Assembly (NCBI RefSeq): GCF_000814025.1
Contig: NZ_JWLL01000006.1
Coordinates: 620,001 to 684,000 of the forward strand
Origin: Tateyamaria sp. ANG-S1
GTDB taxonomy: Bacteria; Pseudomonadota; Alphaproteobacteria; Rhodobacterales; Rhodobacteraceae
Length of the DNA: 64,000 nt
Direction: 5' to 3'
Shown: piece by piece, positions 35,447 to 44,332 of the stretch
How positions within the stretch are numbered: position 1 is the first letter of the stretch
How the letters are laid out: each line of letters opens with the position of its first letter
Notes under the pieces: model-generated
What the model was told of the DNA's origin: nothing
Seen by the model: the letters and a program-made list of their open reading frames with translations, nothing else
Database searches by the model: none
Made by a program: the position numbers and the translations under genes

Positions 35447-35531
35447 ACCGTGCTCCAAAGTCATGGCTTCAATTGCCTCAGACCTAGCGCATTCCGGCCC
35501 CCAACGTCATCCCGCCAAGTCTCTGTTTGCG

Positions 35532-36872
35532 CTATCTTTTGGCGAGATTCAGCCAAATCCCGTCCCGCGCCCGCACCGTCAGGTGCGCCACGGGCACCGG
35601 CACGCGCCCCTCTACCGGCGAAACCACCACATCGCGCAAGAGCCGCGCCAGAATCAGCGGCCCCTCGACCATGGCAAAGCCCGCCCCTGTGCACACCCGC
35701 GCCCCGGCAGAGAACGGGATATAGGCGTCACGGCCACAACGCCGCCCATTCTCGGTTTGCCAGCGACCGGGATCAAAGTCATCGGGCCGCTGCCAGAGCC
35801 GCTCGTGGCGGTGCAGATGCCACGGGCTCACCACCAGCTGGCTGCCCCGTCTCACATCCCGGTCTCGGAAACGCTCGGGACACGTCGCTTCGCGCACCAT
35901 CATCGGCACCGGAGGATAGAGCCGCAGCGTCTCGCGAAACACGTCCCGCGTCACCGGCAGCTTCGACATCACGGCAAAGTCGCAGGTTTCAAGCGCCTGC
36001 GCCTCGGCCGCCACCTTTTCCTGCCACTCCGGGTACAGCGCCATCAGATAAAGCGCCCAGGCCAGCGCCGACGCGCTTGTTTCGTGCCCGGCAAGGAAAA
36101 AGATCGCCACCTGATCTACCATTTCGTCGGGCGTAAATGTCTCGCCCGTCACTGGATCGCGGGTCGTCATGATCTTGGTCGCCAGATCATCCGGGGCCGT
36201 GCCTGCCGCAATTTCATCAGCCCGCCGGTCCACCAATTGCGCGATCAGTCCCCGAATGCGCGTCGCGCTGGCGCGCGTGTCCCGGCGAAACAGGCGTGGC
36301 GCCCAACGGGGCAACGGCACAAAGGCCGCCAGATTAAGGATCGGCTGACTGCGCTGATAGGTGCGGAACTCGTGAAACACGGCGGTCGCCAGCGCATCCT
36401 CGATCGGAATGGAAAACAAAGTGCGAAAGATGACATCCGCCGCCGCATGGCTCGTCTGTTCCTCTATCTCGACCACGCCCTCCGGCAGCCGTGCCGCTGT
36501 GGCTTCGGACGCATCCCACATCGCCGGAAAGGTCTCGCGCAGCCGCCCGCCTTCAAAGGCCGGGTCGATGATCCGCCGCTGCCGCTTCCACACATCGCCA
36601 TTGGTCAGAAACACCGAATTGCCCAAAAGCGGGCGCAGCCCCTCGCCCACACGATCCGATTTGGGAAAATCGTCTGGACGGTCCTTGAGCACCGTTTTCA
36701 CCAGCTCGGGCTGGTTCATCAGGTAGCTGCGGAAAAACGGCGTCCGAAACTCCGCCATCCATGCGCGATAAAGACGCGCAGGCTGCGCCGACAGGATGTC
36801 CTGCCGGAAAAGCTGCATGTAGCGCCACAACGAAACACGGTCCGGGCGACTTGGGGGCTTGGGTGGGATCAT
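35532..36872 (-). CDS. Cytochrome P450
   Basis: A 446-residue heme monooxygenase without a membrane anchor. The I-helix oxygen-binding motif is AGHETSASA (about residue 265), ExxR is in FRETLRLYPPV, and the heme-ligand loop is IPFSAGARVCTGAGFA, with the cysteine near residue 390. Overall wording resembles CYP4/CYP102-like fatty-acid hydroxylases, but the substrate is not known. Its ATG overlaps the stop of the alpha/beta-hydrolase gene (36869-36872), so the two are coupled. Redox partners are not encoded nearby. Confidence 0.88.
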   Translation of the reverse strand: MIPPKPPSRPDRVSLWRYMQLFRQDILSAQPARLYRAWMAEFRTPFFRSYLMNQPELVKTVLKDRPDDFPKSDRVGEGLRPLLGNSVFLTNGDVWKRQRRIIDPAFEGGRLRETFPAMWDASEATAARLPEGVVEIEEQTSHAAADVIFRTLFSIPIEDALATAVFHEFRTYQRSQPILNLAAFVPLPRWAPRLFRRDTRASATRIRGLIAQLVDRRADEIAAGTAPDDLATKIMTTRDPVTGETFTPDEMVDQVAIFFLAGHETSASALAWALYLMALYPEWQEKVAAEAQALETCDFAVMSKLPVTRDVFRETLRLYPPVPMMVREATCPERFRDRDVRRGSQLVVSPWHLHRHERLWQRPDDFDPGRWQTENGRRCGRDAYIPFSAGARVCTGAGFAMVEGPLILARLLRDVVVSPVEGRVPVPVAHLTVRARDGIWLNLAKR

Positions 36873-38089
36873 GCCGCCACGCTGGTGTATTTCGAGACGG
36901 CCACGTCGATGCGCGATTTCGACGGCGGTCGGTCAGCGTAGCGGTCGGCCAACGTCAAAGGCCCGGCAGTGATCTGGAAATAGTCGTAGTCCCGGGGCCG
37001 ATCAAACGCACAAAGATACTGAAAGTGCAGACGGAAAAACCGCCAGCGCAGCTCTTTCCAGCGTTCCGGGCTTAGGGATTGCGTGAAGGCAGCAGAGAAA
37101 ACCAATGGCCAGCGCTTGTTTTCCGGGGCCACCCCCGACACGGACACCGGATCGCACAGGGCAAAGGCGCAGCCATCACCGGGTGCGGTCACATCCACCC
37201 AAGTTAACTCATGGCGAGCAGACAGGTATTGCAAATCGGCCCGCAACCGGTGCGCGTCGGGCAAAAATGACACCATCGGCACCACCTGACCGAGCGACAG
37301 AAAGGCAAGTGCCGGCCCATCGGCCGGGACCCGTCCCGCCCGGATAAGGTCGGCCAGGATCGAAACTGCAAGATGCGCGCCTGAGGAATGTCCGACCACC
37401 AGCACCTCGTCCACATTGTCCTCGAGTGCCGCCGCTATGCTATCCTGAAACGCACGCATACGCTCTTCCAATGCTGGCGGATTGGCCCCGTTTGACGCCG
37501 CAGAATACGCATAGTCGTGCATCAGGTAGTAGGCAAAGAACTTGCCATCCTTCGCTTTGAACCACCGCAGCAGCGCCACGAACCCAACTGTGCCAAGCAC
37601 TGCTCCTGCGAACGCGCCACCTGGGCCAAACATGCCGCCAATGCGCCAACAGGCATACCAAAGCGCCAGCGCGAGCAGCGCCTGCCCCAAGAGCATACCC
37701 ACTGGATAAAGCGCCGCAATCACCGGCCCCTTGCGCAACCGCATCAAGCGCCGCAGCGCACCCGAGGCGATGTAGATCCATGCCGTGCGCACCAGTTGCA
37801 AATAGGTGCCGGGAATGGTCGCCTCCATACTGTCGCGCACGATGTCGGACCAGACCAGCACCTCGACATCCGCACGCACGGGCCGCCCGTCCATCCGCGC
37901 ATCCACTTGCCAGCCGAAATGCTCTGCTTTCGCAGCCGGTGTCAGCGCGATCTCATATCCCGAAATCTCTGCCTGCGCGGCTCCCTCCTTGCGGTAAAGC
38001 TCGCGATACCTGCGCGGATGAATCGGGTCGTAACCCGGAATGTAAAACACCCGGCGCCGCGTGACTGGATTGGGATGCGACCTGCTCAT
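36869..38089 (-). CDS. Membrane-linked alpha/beta-hydrolase-like protein
   Basis: A 406-residue protein beginning RRRVFYIPGYDPIHPRRYRE after the start ATG at 38087-38089. Two membrane segments occur at about residues 120-165 (VIAALYPVGMLLGQALLALA; AFAGAVLGTVGFVALL). The C-terminal half has a nucleophile-elbow motif, VLVVGHSSGAHLAVSIL (about residues 243-259), with GHSSG as GxSxG. Enzymatic substrate unknown; lipid ester hydrolysis upstream of the P450 would be reasonable. The ribosome-binding site GAGG/AGGA is 5-12 bases upstream. The upstream frame extension runs into hairpin array B and is rejected. Confidence 0.75.
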   Translation of the reverse strand: MSRSHPNPVTRRRVFYIPGYDPIHPRRYRELYRKEGAAQAEISGYEIALTPAAKAEHFGWQVDARMDGRPVRADVEVLVWSDIVRDSMEATIPGTYLQLVRTAWIYIASGALRRLMRLRKGPVIAALYPVGMLLGQALLALALWYACWRIGGMFGPGGAFAGAVLGTVGFVALLRWFKAKDGKFFAYYLMHDYAYSAASNGANPPALEERMRAFQDSIAAALEDNVDEVLVVGHSSGAHLAVSILADLIRAGRVPADGPALAFLSLGQVVPMVSFLPDAHRLRADLQYLSARHELTWVDVTAPGDGCAFALCDPVSVSGVAPENKRWPLVFSAAFTQSLSPERWKELRWRFFRLHFQYLCAFDRPRDYDYFQITAGPLTLADRYADRPPSKSRIDVAVSKYTSVAA

Positions 38090-38139
38090 TCCTGCACCTC
38101 TTGAGCGTACTCTAGCGCAGGTCTGGGACCAAAGTAAGG

Positions 38140-38239
38140 CGGAGACCGTCGCGGTCTCCGTCAGGTTTTCGACGCGAAAACCGGTCCAGATGGCAAAGGA
38201 AATCGCGTCGATTTCCACCCGGTCTTTGCGTCAAAGACC
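38140..38239 (-). repeat. Four-hairpin 3' element, copy B (after ccdA stop)
   Basis: Reading leftward from the ccdA stop: 38221-38239 (GGTCTTTG/CAAAGACC), 38198-38216 (GGAAATCG/CGATTTCC), 38164-38182 (GGTTTTCG/CGAAAACC) and 38140-38160 (CGGAGACCG/CGGTCTCCG), mostly with 3-base loops. The order, the GGGT linker between the first two, and the longer gap between the second and third match copy A. Stems 1 and 4 differ from copy A on both arms, so pairing is preserved. Confidence 0.8.
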
Positions 38240-38241
38240 GC

Positions 38242-38994
38242 TTACCCCAGCGTCGCCAGCGCCGGAAACTGCTCAAGCAGCCAGAACGAAAACCGCGTAA
38301 ACAGGCCAAAGAGCATCGCCGCCCCAACAAGCAGCAAGAGGCCCCCCATCACCTTCTCGATCAGCGCCATATGCCGCTTGATCCGGTTCATCAGGCCCAT
38401 GGCACGGCTCATGAACATCGCAGCCAGCAGGAACGGAATGCCCAAACCCGCCGCATAGATACCCAGCAGGAACGTACCCCGCGTCACCGACGCTTCGGTC
38501 GCCGCCAGCGTCAGGATTGCGCCCAGCTGCGGCCCGATGCACGGGGTCCAGCCAAAGGCAAAGGCCAGCCCGAGGATATAGGCGCCAAAGGCCGATCCCC
38601 CCTGGTCCCCCGCCTCCATCCGCGCCTCGCGGTCCAGAAACGGAATGCGAAAGACACCCAGGAAGTGCAGGCCAAAGATCATGATGATCACGCCCGAGAT
38701 CTGCGCAAAGAGCACCTGGTTCTGCAGGAAAAACGCGCCAAAGGCCGACGCGGCAAAGCCGAGGAAGATAAACACCGTCGACAGGCCCAGCACAAAGAAC
38801 AGTGCCGTCACCGTTGCGCGGTTGCGCCCTGCGCGGTCGTCCGACATCTCGCCCACGCTCATGCCCGACATGTACGCCAGATAGGGTGGCACGATGGGCA
38901 GCACGCAGGGGCTGAGAAAGCTGATGATGCCTGCAAACAGCGCCACGGTCATGGCGGGGATCAGGCTGGCGTCGATGATATCAATTCCGAACAT
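38242..38994 (-). CDS. ccdA: Cytochrome c biogenesis protein CcdA (DsbD family)
   Basis: A 250-residue protein with six membrane helices that moves reducing power from thioredoxin to periplasmic thiols, for cytochrome c maturation. Key sites are SPCVLPIVPPYLAYMSG (first cysteine, about residue 29) and GWTPCIGPQLGAIL (second, about residue 145), the two redox cysteines. ATG at 38994 has GGTGGG upstream; another three codons earlier is possible. tusA is divergent. Its stop is followed by hairpin array B. Confidence 0.92.
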   Translation of the reverse strand: MFGIDIIDASLIPAMTVALFAGIISFLSPCVLPIVPPYLAYMSGMSVGEMSDDRAGRNRATVTALFFVLGLSTVFIFLGFAASAFGAFFLQNQVLFAQISGVIIMIFGLHFLGVFRIPFLDREARMEAGDQGGSAFGAYILGLAFAFGWTPCIGPQLGAILTLAATEASVTRGTFLLGIYAAGLGIPFLLAAMFMSRAMGLMNRIKRHMALIEKVMGGLLLLVGAAMLFGLFTRFSFWLLEQFPALATLG

Positions 38995-39088
38995 GTATCC
39001 CACCTAGCGGTCATGCGCGCCTGCGTCACGGGGGCCAACGGTCACATGTCTGTGGACAGGATGTAACATCGCGCCTAATTCTGCCGAT

Positions 39089-39319
39089 ATGAACGACAAC
39101 GCACATGAACTCGACGCCGTTGGGCTGCTCTGCCCCCTGCCCGTGCTCAAGGCACGCAAACGCCTGCAGGCGCTCGCCAAAGGCGATGTCCTGATCGTCG
39201 CAGCAGATGACCCGGCAGCGGTGGTGGACGTGCCCCATTTCTGCGCCGAGGCCGGACACACGCTCGTCTCAGCCGACACCGACGGGCCCATTCAGCGCTA
39301 CGCTATCCGCAAAGGATAA
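39089..39319 (+). CDS. tusA: TusA family sulfurtransferase
   Basis: A 76-residue sulfur-carrier protein. The signature CPxP is in LDAVGLLCPLPVLKARK, with the persulfide cysteine near residue 15. The family carries sulfur for tRNA thiolation, molybdopterin or general sulfur trafficking. It is divergent from ccdA, a thiol-redox gene, and ends at a terminator shared with the convergent rne. Confidence 0.88.
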   Translation: MNDNAHELDAVGLLCPLPVLKARKRLQALAKGDVLIVAADDPAAVVDVPHFCAEAGHTLVSADTDGPIQRYAIRKG

Positions 39320-39344
39320 AGGGCGCGCCATCAGCACGCCCTTT
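39318..39344 (+). terminator. Terminator between tusA and rne
   Basis: AAAGGGCG (39318-39325) and CGCCCTTT (39337-39344) form an eight-pair stem followed by GATTTCG on the plus strand. It starts inside the tusA stop codon and lies between convergent genes, so it may serve both. Confidence 0.7.
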
Positions 39345-39365
39345 GATTTCGTTCCCAGTTTTCGC

Positions 39366-42170
39366 CTATTTGCCCAGCGACCACCAGCCGCGCTTTTTCG
39401 GCTTGGGTGGTTCGTCCGGTGCAGGCGCCGCCGCCTCCGCAACGGGTTCAGGCACCTTGGCCTCTTCAGCAGGCGTCGCCTCTGGCGTCGGTTCCGCTGC
39501 GGGCTCAGGGGACGCGGGCTCCGCAACCGCCGTGGCGTCTGTGGCGGAATTGCCCTCAACCGGCACCACAGCCGACTCAGTATCCTTGGTCGTCTTGGCC
39601 TTTGTGCTTCGCGACCTGGTGGAGCGGGTCGCTTTCTTGGGTGTCTCAGTGGGCGCGTCCGCAGCAGTCTCACCAGCATCCCCCGATGCGGGTTCGGAAG
39701 CATTCTCCGCTGCTGGTGCGTCCGCCTCTGCAACATCGGCCTCGGCCTTGGCCTTCGAAGATGTCCGCGACCGCGTAGAGCGGCTGCGCGTCACCTTCTT
39801 TGGCGCCTCCTCAACTGTTTCGGCCGGAGCATCAGCAGTCTCGGGTTGCGGCGCCTCTCCTCCCTCTGGCTGCGCAGCATCTGCTGGCGCCTCATCTGGA
39901 CTGTCCGCTTCAGTTGCAGACGCAGCTTTCGAGGCTGCATTCTCGCCCTGATCCCCCGCTTCGGCCGCTTCGGTCGTGGAGGATTTGCTCCGGCTCCGGC
40001 TGCGACGACGACGACGGCGGCGCTTTGGCTTCGTTTCACCCTCCTCCGCTGCAGGTGCATCAGGTGCCTCGGTCACCGCATCCTCTTCCTCGTCCACCTG
40101 ATCCATGATGGACGTGTCAACAGACACAACCGGCATATCGACTGCCTTCACCACGCGTGTCGCCGTCTTGAACTTCTCAAGCGAGAAGTCGGGGCTCACC
40201 AGATGAGGATCGCCCTCAATACGGACGGACAGCCCATACCTGCCCTCGATCTGCGCGATATGCTCACGCTTCTGGTTCATCAGGAAGTTGGCGATGCCCA
40301 CAGGGGCCTTGATCAGAACCTCGCGCGAGCGGCGGCGGGTGCCTTCCTCCTCGATCTGGCGTAGGATAGACAAAGCCAGGTTATCGTCGGAGCGGATCAA
40401 ACCCGTGCCATGGCAATGCGGGCACGGCTGAGTTGTCGCCTCGATCATGCCCGGACGCAGACGCTGGCGGCTCATTTCCATCAGACCAAAGCCCGAGATG
40501 CGGCCAACTTGAATGCGCGCGCGGTCGGTCTTGAGCCGGTCCTTCATACGCTTTTCGACGGCCGAGTTGTTCTTACGCTCGTCCATGTCGATGAAGTCGA
40601 TGACGATCAGACCGGCAAGGTCACGCAATCGCAACTGGCGCGCCACCTCATCGGCAGCCTCCAGGTTGGTCTTCAACGCGGTCTCTTCGATCGACCCTTC
40701 CTTGGTCGCGCGACCAGAGTTCACGTCGATGGCCACCAGCGCCTCGGTCACGCCGATTACGATGTAACCACCCGATTTCAACTGCACGGTCGGGTTGAAC
40801 ATACCGGCCAGGTACGTCTCGACTTGATAGCGCGCAAACAGCGGCAGGCTGTCCTGATACTGCTTCACGTTCTTGGCGTGGGACGGCATGATCATCTTCA
40901 TGAAGTCCTTGGCGATGCGGTAGCCGCGCTCGCCCTCGACAAACACCTCGTCAATCTCACGGTTATAGAGATCCCGGATCGAGCGTTTGATCAGGTCGCC
41001 TTCCTCATAGATCTTGGCAGGCGCGATGGACTTCAGCGTCAACTCGCGAATCTGCTCCCACAGACGCTGCAGATATTCATAGTCGCGCTTGATCTCGGCC
41101 TTCGTTCGCTTGGCACCCGCCGTGCGGACGATCAGGCCAGCACCCTGCGGCACCTCGATCTCGTTGGCGATCTCCTTCAGCTTCTTGCGGTCGGCAGCGT
41201 TGGTGATCTTGCGGGAGATGCCGCCGCCACGGGCGGTGTTGGGCATCAGCACGCAGTAGCGACCGGCCAGGGACAGATAGGTGGTCAAGGCCGCACCCTT
41301 GTTGCCGCGCTCTTCCTTGACGACTTGCACTAACAAGATCTGGCGGACCTTGATGACTTCCTGGATCTTGTAGCGGCGCGGGCGGGGCTTGCGCGGCGGA
41401 CGGATGTCCTCGCTGTCGTCCTCGTCGGCCACGGACTCGATGCTGTCATCTTTGGATGTGGCATCAGAGCCCTTAGCTTTCACCTCATCATCGTCTTCAT
41501 CAGGCGCTGCATCTTCGTCTGAAGCATCATCTGCCTTGGCTGCAACGTCTTCCGATGGCACCGCATCATCTACAGAACCCTCGCTATCAGATGCCGCATC
41601 GGCAGGGGCAGCGTCGGCCTCGGCAGGCTCTTCGCCCGCCTCGGGTGTGTCTACCGGTGTGTCCTTGACTGTCTCCATCGGCGACGACGCCTCGCCTTCA
41701 GGCACGGTGACATCAGAACCCGCGTCGGCATCGAGGTCGATGGTCTCCATACCCTCGATCTCTGTGGACACCGTGGCATCCGTGTCCTCGGTCTTTGCCG
41801 CCTTGGATTTTGACCGTGACGACCGCTTGCGCGCGGGCTTGGGTTTTTCGTCCTCTTCGTCACGCGCCTTCATCGCCTCGGCATAGGCGCGCTCTTCCTC
41901 CATCAGCGCCTCACGGTCGGCGACGGGGATCTGGTAGTAATCCGGGTGGATCTCGGAAAAGGCCAAGAAGCCATGGCGATTGCCGCCATAATCAACAAAC
42001 GCCGCCTGAAGCGACGGCTCGACCCGTGTTACTTTTGCGAGATAGATGTTGCCAGCAAGCTGGCGCTTGTTTTCGGATTCAAAGTCAAACTCCTCGACCT
42101 TGTTTCCGTCCACCACCACGACGCGGGTCTCTTCCGCGTGGGTGGCATCGATAAGCATTTTCTTAGCCAT
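39366..42170 (-). CDS. rne: Ribonuclease E/G
   Basis: A 934-residue endoribonuclease, core of the RNA degradosome. The S1 domain starts YLAKVTRVEPSLQAAFVDYG (about 42-61) and is split by a long acidic/basic insert (about 95-265, rich in E, D, K), as usual in alphaproteobacteria. The DNase I-like catalytic part has VDVNSGRATKEGS and IVIDFIDMDERKN; the zinc-link is TQPCPHCHGTG. The C-terminal third is low-complexity, with Arg-Ser-rich stretches (TRSRSTRSRTSSKAK) for RNA and partner binding. ATG at 42168-42170 (MAKKMLIDA) is the family start. Confidence 0.93.
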   Translation of the reverse strand: MAKKMLIDATHAEETRVVVVDGNKVEEFDFESENKRQLAGNIYLAKVTRVEPSLQAAFVDYGGNRHGFLAFSEIHPDYYQIPVADREALMEEERAYAEAMKARDEEDEKPKPARKRSSRSKSKAAKTEDTDATVSTEIEGMETIDLDADAGSDVTVPEGEASSPMETVKDTPVDTPEAGEEPAEADAAPADAASDSEGSVDDAVPSEDVAAKADDASDEDAAPDEDDDEVKAKGSDATSKDDSIESVADEDDSEDIRPPRKPRPRRYKIQEVIKVRQILLVQVVKEERGNKGAALTTYLSLAGRYCVLMPNTARGGGISRKITNAADRKKLKEIANEIEVPQGAGLIVRTAGAKRTKAEIKRDYEYLQRLWEQIRELTLKSIAPAKIYEEGDLIKRSIRDLYNREIDEVFVEGERGYRIAKDFMKMIMPSHAKNVKQYQDSLPLFARYQVETYLAGMFNPTVQLKSGGYIVIGVTEALVAIDVNSGRATKEGSIEETALKTNLEAADEVARQLRLRDLAGLIVIDFIDMDERKNNSAVEKRMKDRLKTDRARIQVGRISGFGLMEMSRQRLRPGMIEATTQPCPHCHGTGLIRSDDNLALSILRQIEEEGTRRRSREVLIKAPVGIANFLMNQKREHIAQIEGRYGLSVRIEGDPHLVSPDFSLEKFKTATRVVKAVDMPVVSVDTSIMDQVDEEEDAVTEAPDAPAAEEGETKPKRRRRRRRSRSRSKSSTTEAAEAGDQGENAASKAASATEADSPDEAPADAAQPEGGEAPQPETADAPAETVEEAPKKVTRSRSTRSRTSSKAKAEADVAEADAPAAENASEPASGDAGETAADAPTETPKKATRSTRSRSTKAKTTKDTESAVVPVEGNSATDATAVAEPASPEPAAEPTPEATPAEEAKVPEPVAEAAAPAPDEPPKPKKRGWWSLGK

Positions 42171-42550
42171 ATAAGTCCATTGCGCGCCCCCGCGCGCCTC
42201 GCGCCAGGCGGCGCAAGTGTATTGGGGGCGTGTCTTGTCTGGGCGATTGGGGACGCGCTGCAGATCAGGCCGGTTGGGCCGTCTGCCGGGATCAGTGATG
42301 TCCTCACGCGCGTCATCGCGGTTCTTCTCCGACACACGCACGAGTGGTCGTGCGGTGTCCGTTCATACGCTGCGCCAGGCCTCGGCCCGCGTCAGCAACT
42401 CGTGGCCATTTCTGGCCCAATCGGTCTGTTGAAAGCGGCAGAAGGCCTGCCCGGATCAATCAACAGCGAAACTCACATGAAGCGGTGCGCCTGCACCCTG
42501 CGCTTCAACCCCTAGATAAGAGCAAGGCGTGGCAAATGACAATGGGCAAT
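42171..42550 (-). other. Long untranslated leader region of rne
   Basis: About 380 bases before the rne start hold no supported gene. In enteric bacteria the rne leader is long, structured and autoregulatory, and this spacer could play that role, but no homology is visible. GC-rich repeats such as GCGCGCCCCCGCGCGC lie just upstream of the start codon. Confidence 0.45.
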
Positions 42551-42660
42551 CTCCGTCACCGGAGAATGACACGTTTTCGCGGCCGTTTTCCGCAGCAGAG
42601 AATAGCGCAATACTATAGGAAACCTCGCCGGTTTCTCCGCGATTTTCGCGGCAAAAACCG
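42551..42660 (-). repeat. Partial hairpin array, copy C (after EEP-family gene stop)
   Basis: Directly after the EEP gene stop come 42640-42660 (CGGTTTTTG/CGAAAATCG as minus-strand RNA, with two G-U pairs) and 42619-42635 (GAAACC/GGTTTC), like hairpins 1 and 2 of copies A and B. The third is missing; in its place is a direct repeat of CGTTTTC. A fourth CTCCG/CGGAG hairpin lies at 42551-42564. It looks like a degenerate member of the same element. Confidence 0.6.
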
Positions 42661-42667
42661 GCAGTGC

Positions 42668-43471
42668 TTAGAAACGCAAGATGAGCGGCCGGTGATCCGA
42701 CACCACAGGCTGTGCCGGGACGTCAAAGCTCGCAGACAGCAACCCGTCAGACACAAGCATATAGTCCGCAAAACGCTGCGGCTTCTCATAGAGCGCAGTG
42801 CGGGTGTCGGTGACGCCGTGATGGGCAATCAGATCATACAGACCCACCGCCTTGAACCGGGCAAAGGCCGCACTGTCCGGCAACAGATTGAAGTCCCCCG
42901 CCAGCACAGCGGCGCCCTCTCCTGCCCGGACGCGCTGGAACAACGCGATTGCGGCTTCGGTCTGCCGGTCCCGCGCAGGCGTGTCGCCCTTGCCCGAAGG
43001 ATCGCGCAAACCATGAAAATGGCCCACGCAGACATGCGCCCAGGTGTCCGGATCCACAATCCGCGCCGCCTGCATCGTGCGCGGCACAGGTTCCGGCCCC
43101 CATCCATCCGGGCGAAAGGTGCCGTGTACGAAATCCTGGGCCATTCGGGTGACTGCCAGATCGCGCCGCACCCACATTCCGAGCCCATGTTCGGATGAGA
43201 CAGCATCGCCCGCATCATTCGAAAGCACGCCGCGTGTTGCCGGTGCAAAGTAGGTCTGATGGTCTGGCAGTAACGCCGACACATCGCCAAACAGATCCGC
43301 CCGCTGGGCAAGATTACGATAGGGATCGACATAGCGCAGCCACTCTGGGCTTGATACAGGCGCGCGCGTGACTTCTTGCAGGCACAACACATCGGGCTGC
43401 ACCTTGGACACCCAAGGCGCCAAGGCATCCCAAACCTGACCACCCCAAGCATTCAGACTGACAATCTTCAT
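42668..43471 (-). CDS. Endonuclease/exonuclease/phosphatase family protein
   Basis: A 267-residue protein of the EEP (DNase I-like) superfamily. It begins MKIVSLNAWGG; metal and catalytic residues are in DVLCLQEVTRA (Glu near residue 34), GHFHGLRD, LAGDFNLLPDS (Asp/Asn near 197) and the terminal VVSDHRPLIL. Substrates range from DNA to phospholipids, so no specific role is claimed. ATG at 43469-43471 is the family start; the longer frame overlaps the HAD gene. It lies 73 bases downstream of that gene. Confidence 0.82.
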   Translation of the reverse strand: MKIVSLNAWGGQVWDALAPWVSKVQPDVLCLQEVTRAPVSSPEWLRYVDPYRNLAQRADLFGDVSALLPDHQTYFAPATRGVLSNDAGDAVSSEHGLGMWVRRDLAVTRMAQDFVHGTFRPDGWGPEPVPRTMQAARIVDPDTWAHVCVGHFHGLRDPSGKGDTPARDRQTEAAIALFQRVRAGEGAAVLAGDFNLLPDSAAFARFKAVGLYDLIAHHGVTDTRTALYEKPQRFADYMLVSDGLLSASFDVPAQPVVSDHRPLILRF

Positions 43472-43544
43472 CGCGTAACCCCGGATCACGGTCTTGCAGC
43501 CTCTCACTGCCTGGTCCCACCCACAAGGCAAACTGTCGCCCGAC

Positions 43545-44222
43545 TCATTCAGCCACGCTGCGATGACCAAACGCCCCGACCATATACAGCGCAGTCGCAA
43601 GGTCCGCCGCCACCATCTGCCCAAGCGCAGGCAGAGGCAGGTCGGCGGGGCGCATATCCGGCACCTGCACCGCGCGGCAGCCTGCATGAACAGCAGAGGT
43701 GATCCCACGATCACTGTCCTCGAATGCGGCACATAGTTCCGGCGCAAGGCAAAGGGCGGCGGCTGCCTCTTTATAAGGCGCGGGGTCAGGCTTACGCGCC
43801 GACACCTCATCGCCGCCCAAAATCACCTCGAAGTGCGTCAAGAGCCCCGCACGACCAAGATGCCGCCGCGCGGCGTCGCCGTTGGTCGAGGTGACAACGG
43901 CCATCCGCGCGCCCTGCCCCGCAAGCCGCTCAAGACTTTCGCGCACAGTTGGGCGCAAGGGCACATCAGCGCCCACGCGCACGGCCACTTCAGCGTGCCA
44001 GGCGGCGTTGAAGGCGTGCACATCCGTCTCCGGCCTCAGAAAGGTCTCCAACCGGCGCACGCTTTCGGCCCCGGAACAGCCCACCATCGTCAGGAAAAAA
44101 GCGTCCACCGCCGCGGCCTCGTAGCCCCGGGGCATCAGAATATCCCGCGCCACCGCGCCATAGATCCGCTCGCTGTCAAGCAGCAGACCATCCATATCAA
44201 ACAGGTACGCATGTGGGGGCAT
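43545..44222 (-). CDS. HAD-superfamily hydrolase
   Basis: A 225-residue phosphatase or phosphomutase-like protein. The nucleophile loop is YLFDMDGLLLDSE (Asp near residue 9), motif II VVTSTN, the motif III lysine in SARKPDPAPY, and motif IV FEDSDRGITSA. Subfamily beta-PGM-like; substrate unknown. GGAG lies eight bases upstream of the ATG. It may be co-transcribed with the EEP-family gene. Confidence 0.85.
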   Translation of the reverse strand: MPPHAYLFDMDGLLLDSERIYGAVARDILMPRGYEAAAVDAFFLTMVGCSGAESVRRLETFLRPETDVHAFNAAWHAEVAVRVGADVPLRPTVRESLERLAGQGARMAVVTSTNGDAARRHLGRAGLLTHFEVILGGDEVSARKPDPAPYKEAAAALCLAPELCAAFEDSDRGITSAVHAGCRAVQVPDMRPADLPLPALGQMVAADLATALYMVGAFGHRSVAE

Positions 44223-44280
44223 GATGAAAGCTCCTTGGGACCTATGGGTTCCTCATGCCACGGCCCCACCCCACATGAAA

Positions 44281-44304
44281 TGACCGCCGGGGCCCCGGCG
44301 GTCA
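44281..44304 (-). terminator. Perfect palindrome after dctD
   Basis: TGACCGCCGG (44281-44290) pairs exactly with CCGGCGGTCA (44295-44304) around GGCC. It lies 28 bases past the dctD stop and is followed on the minus strand by TTTCATG, a weak T-stretch. Best read as a terminator of the dctBD transcript. Confidence 0.7.
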
Positions 44305-44332
44305 CATGTTCCAACAGGCTGTTACAGTTGGG

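Noticed and set aside
34604-36941. Long rightward frames over aldolase and P450
   Set aside because: They are shadows of fba and the P450 gene, with no ribosome-binding site or recognisable domain.
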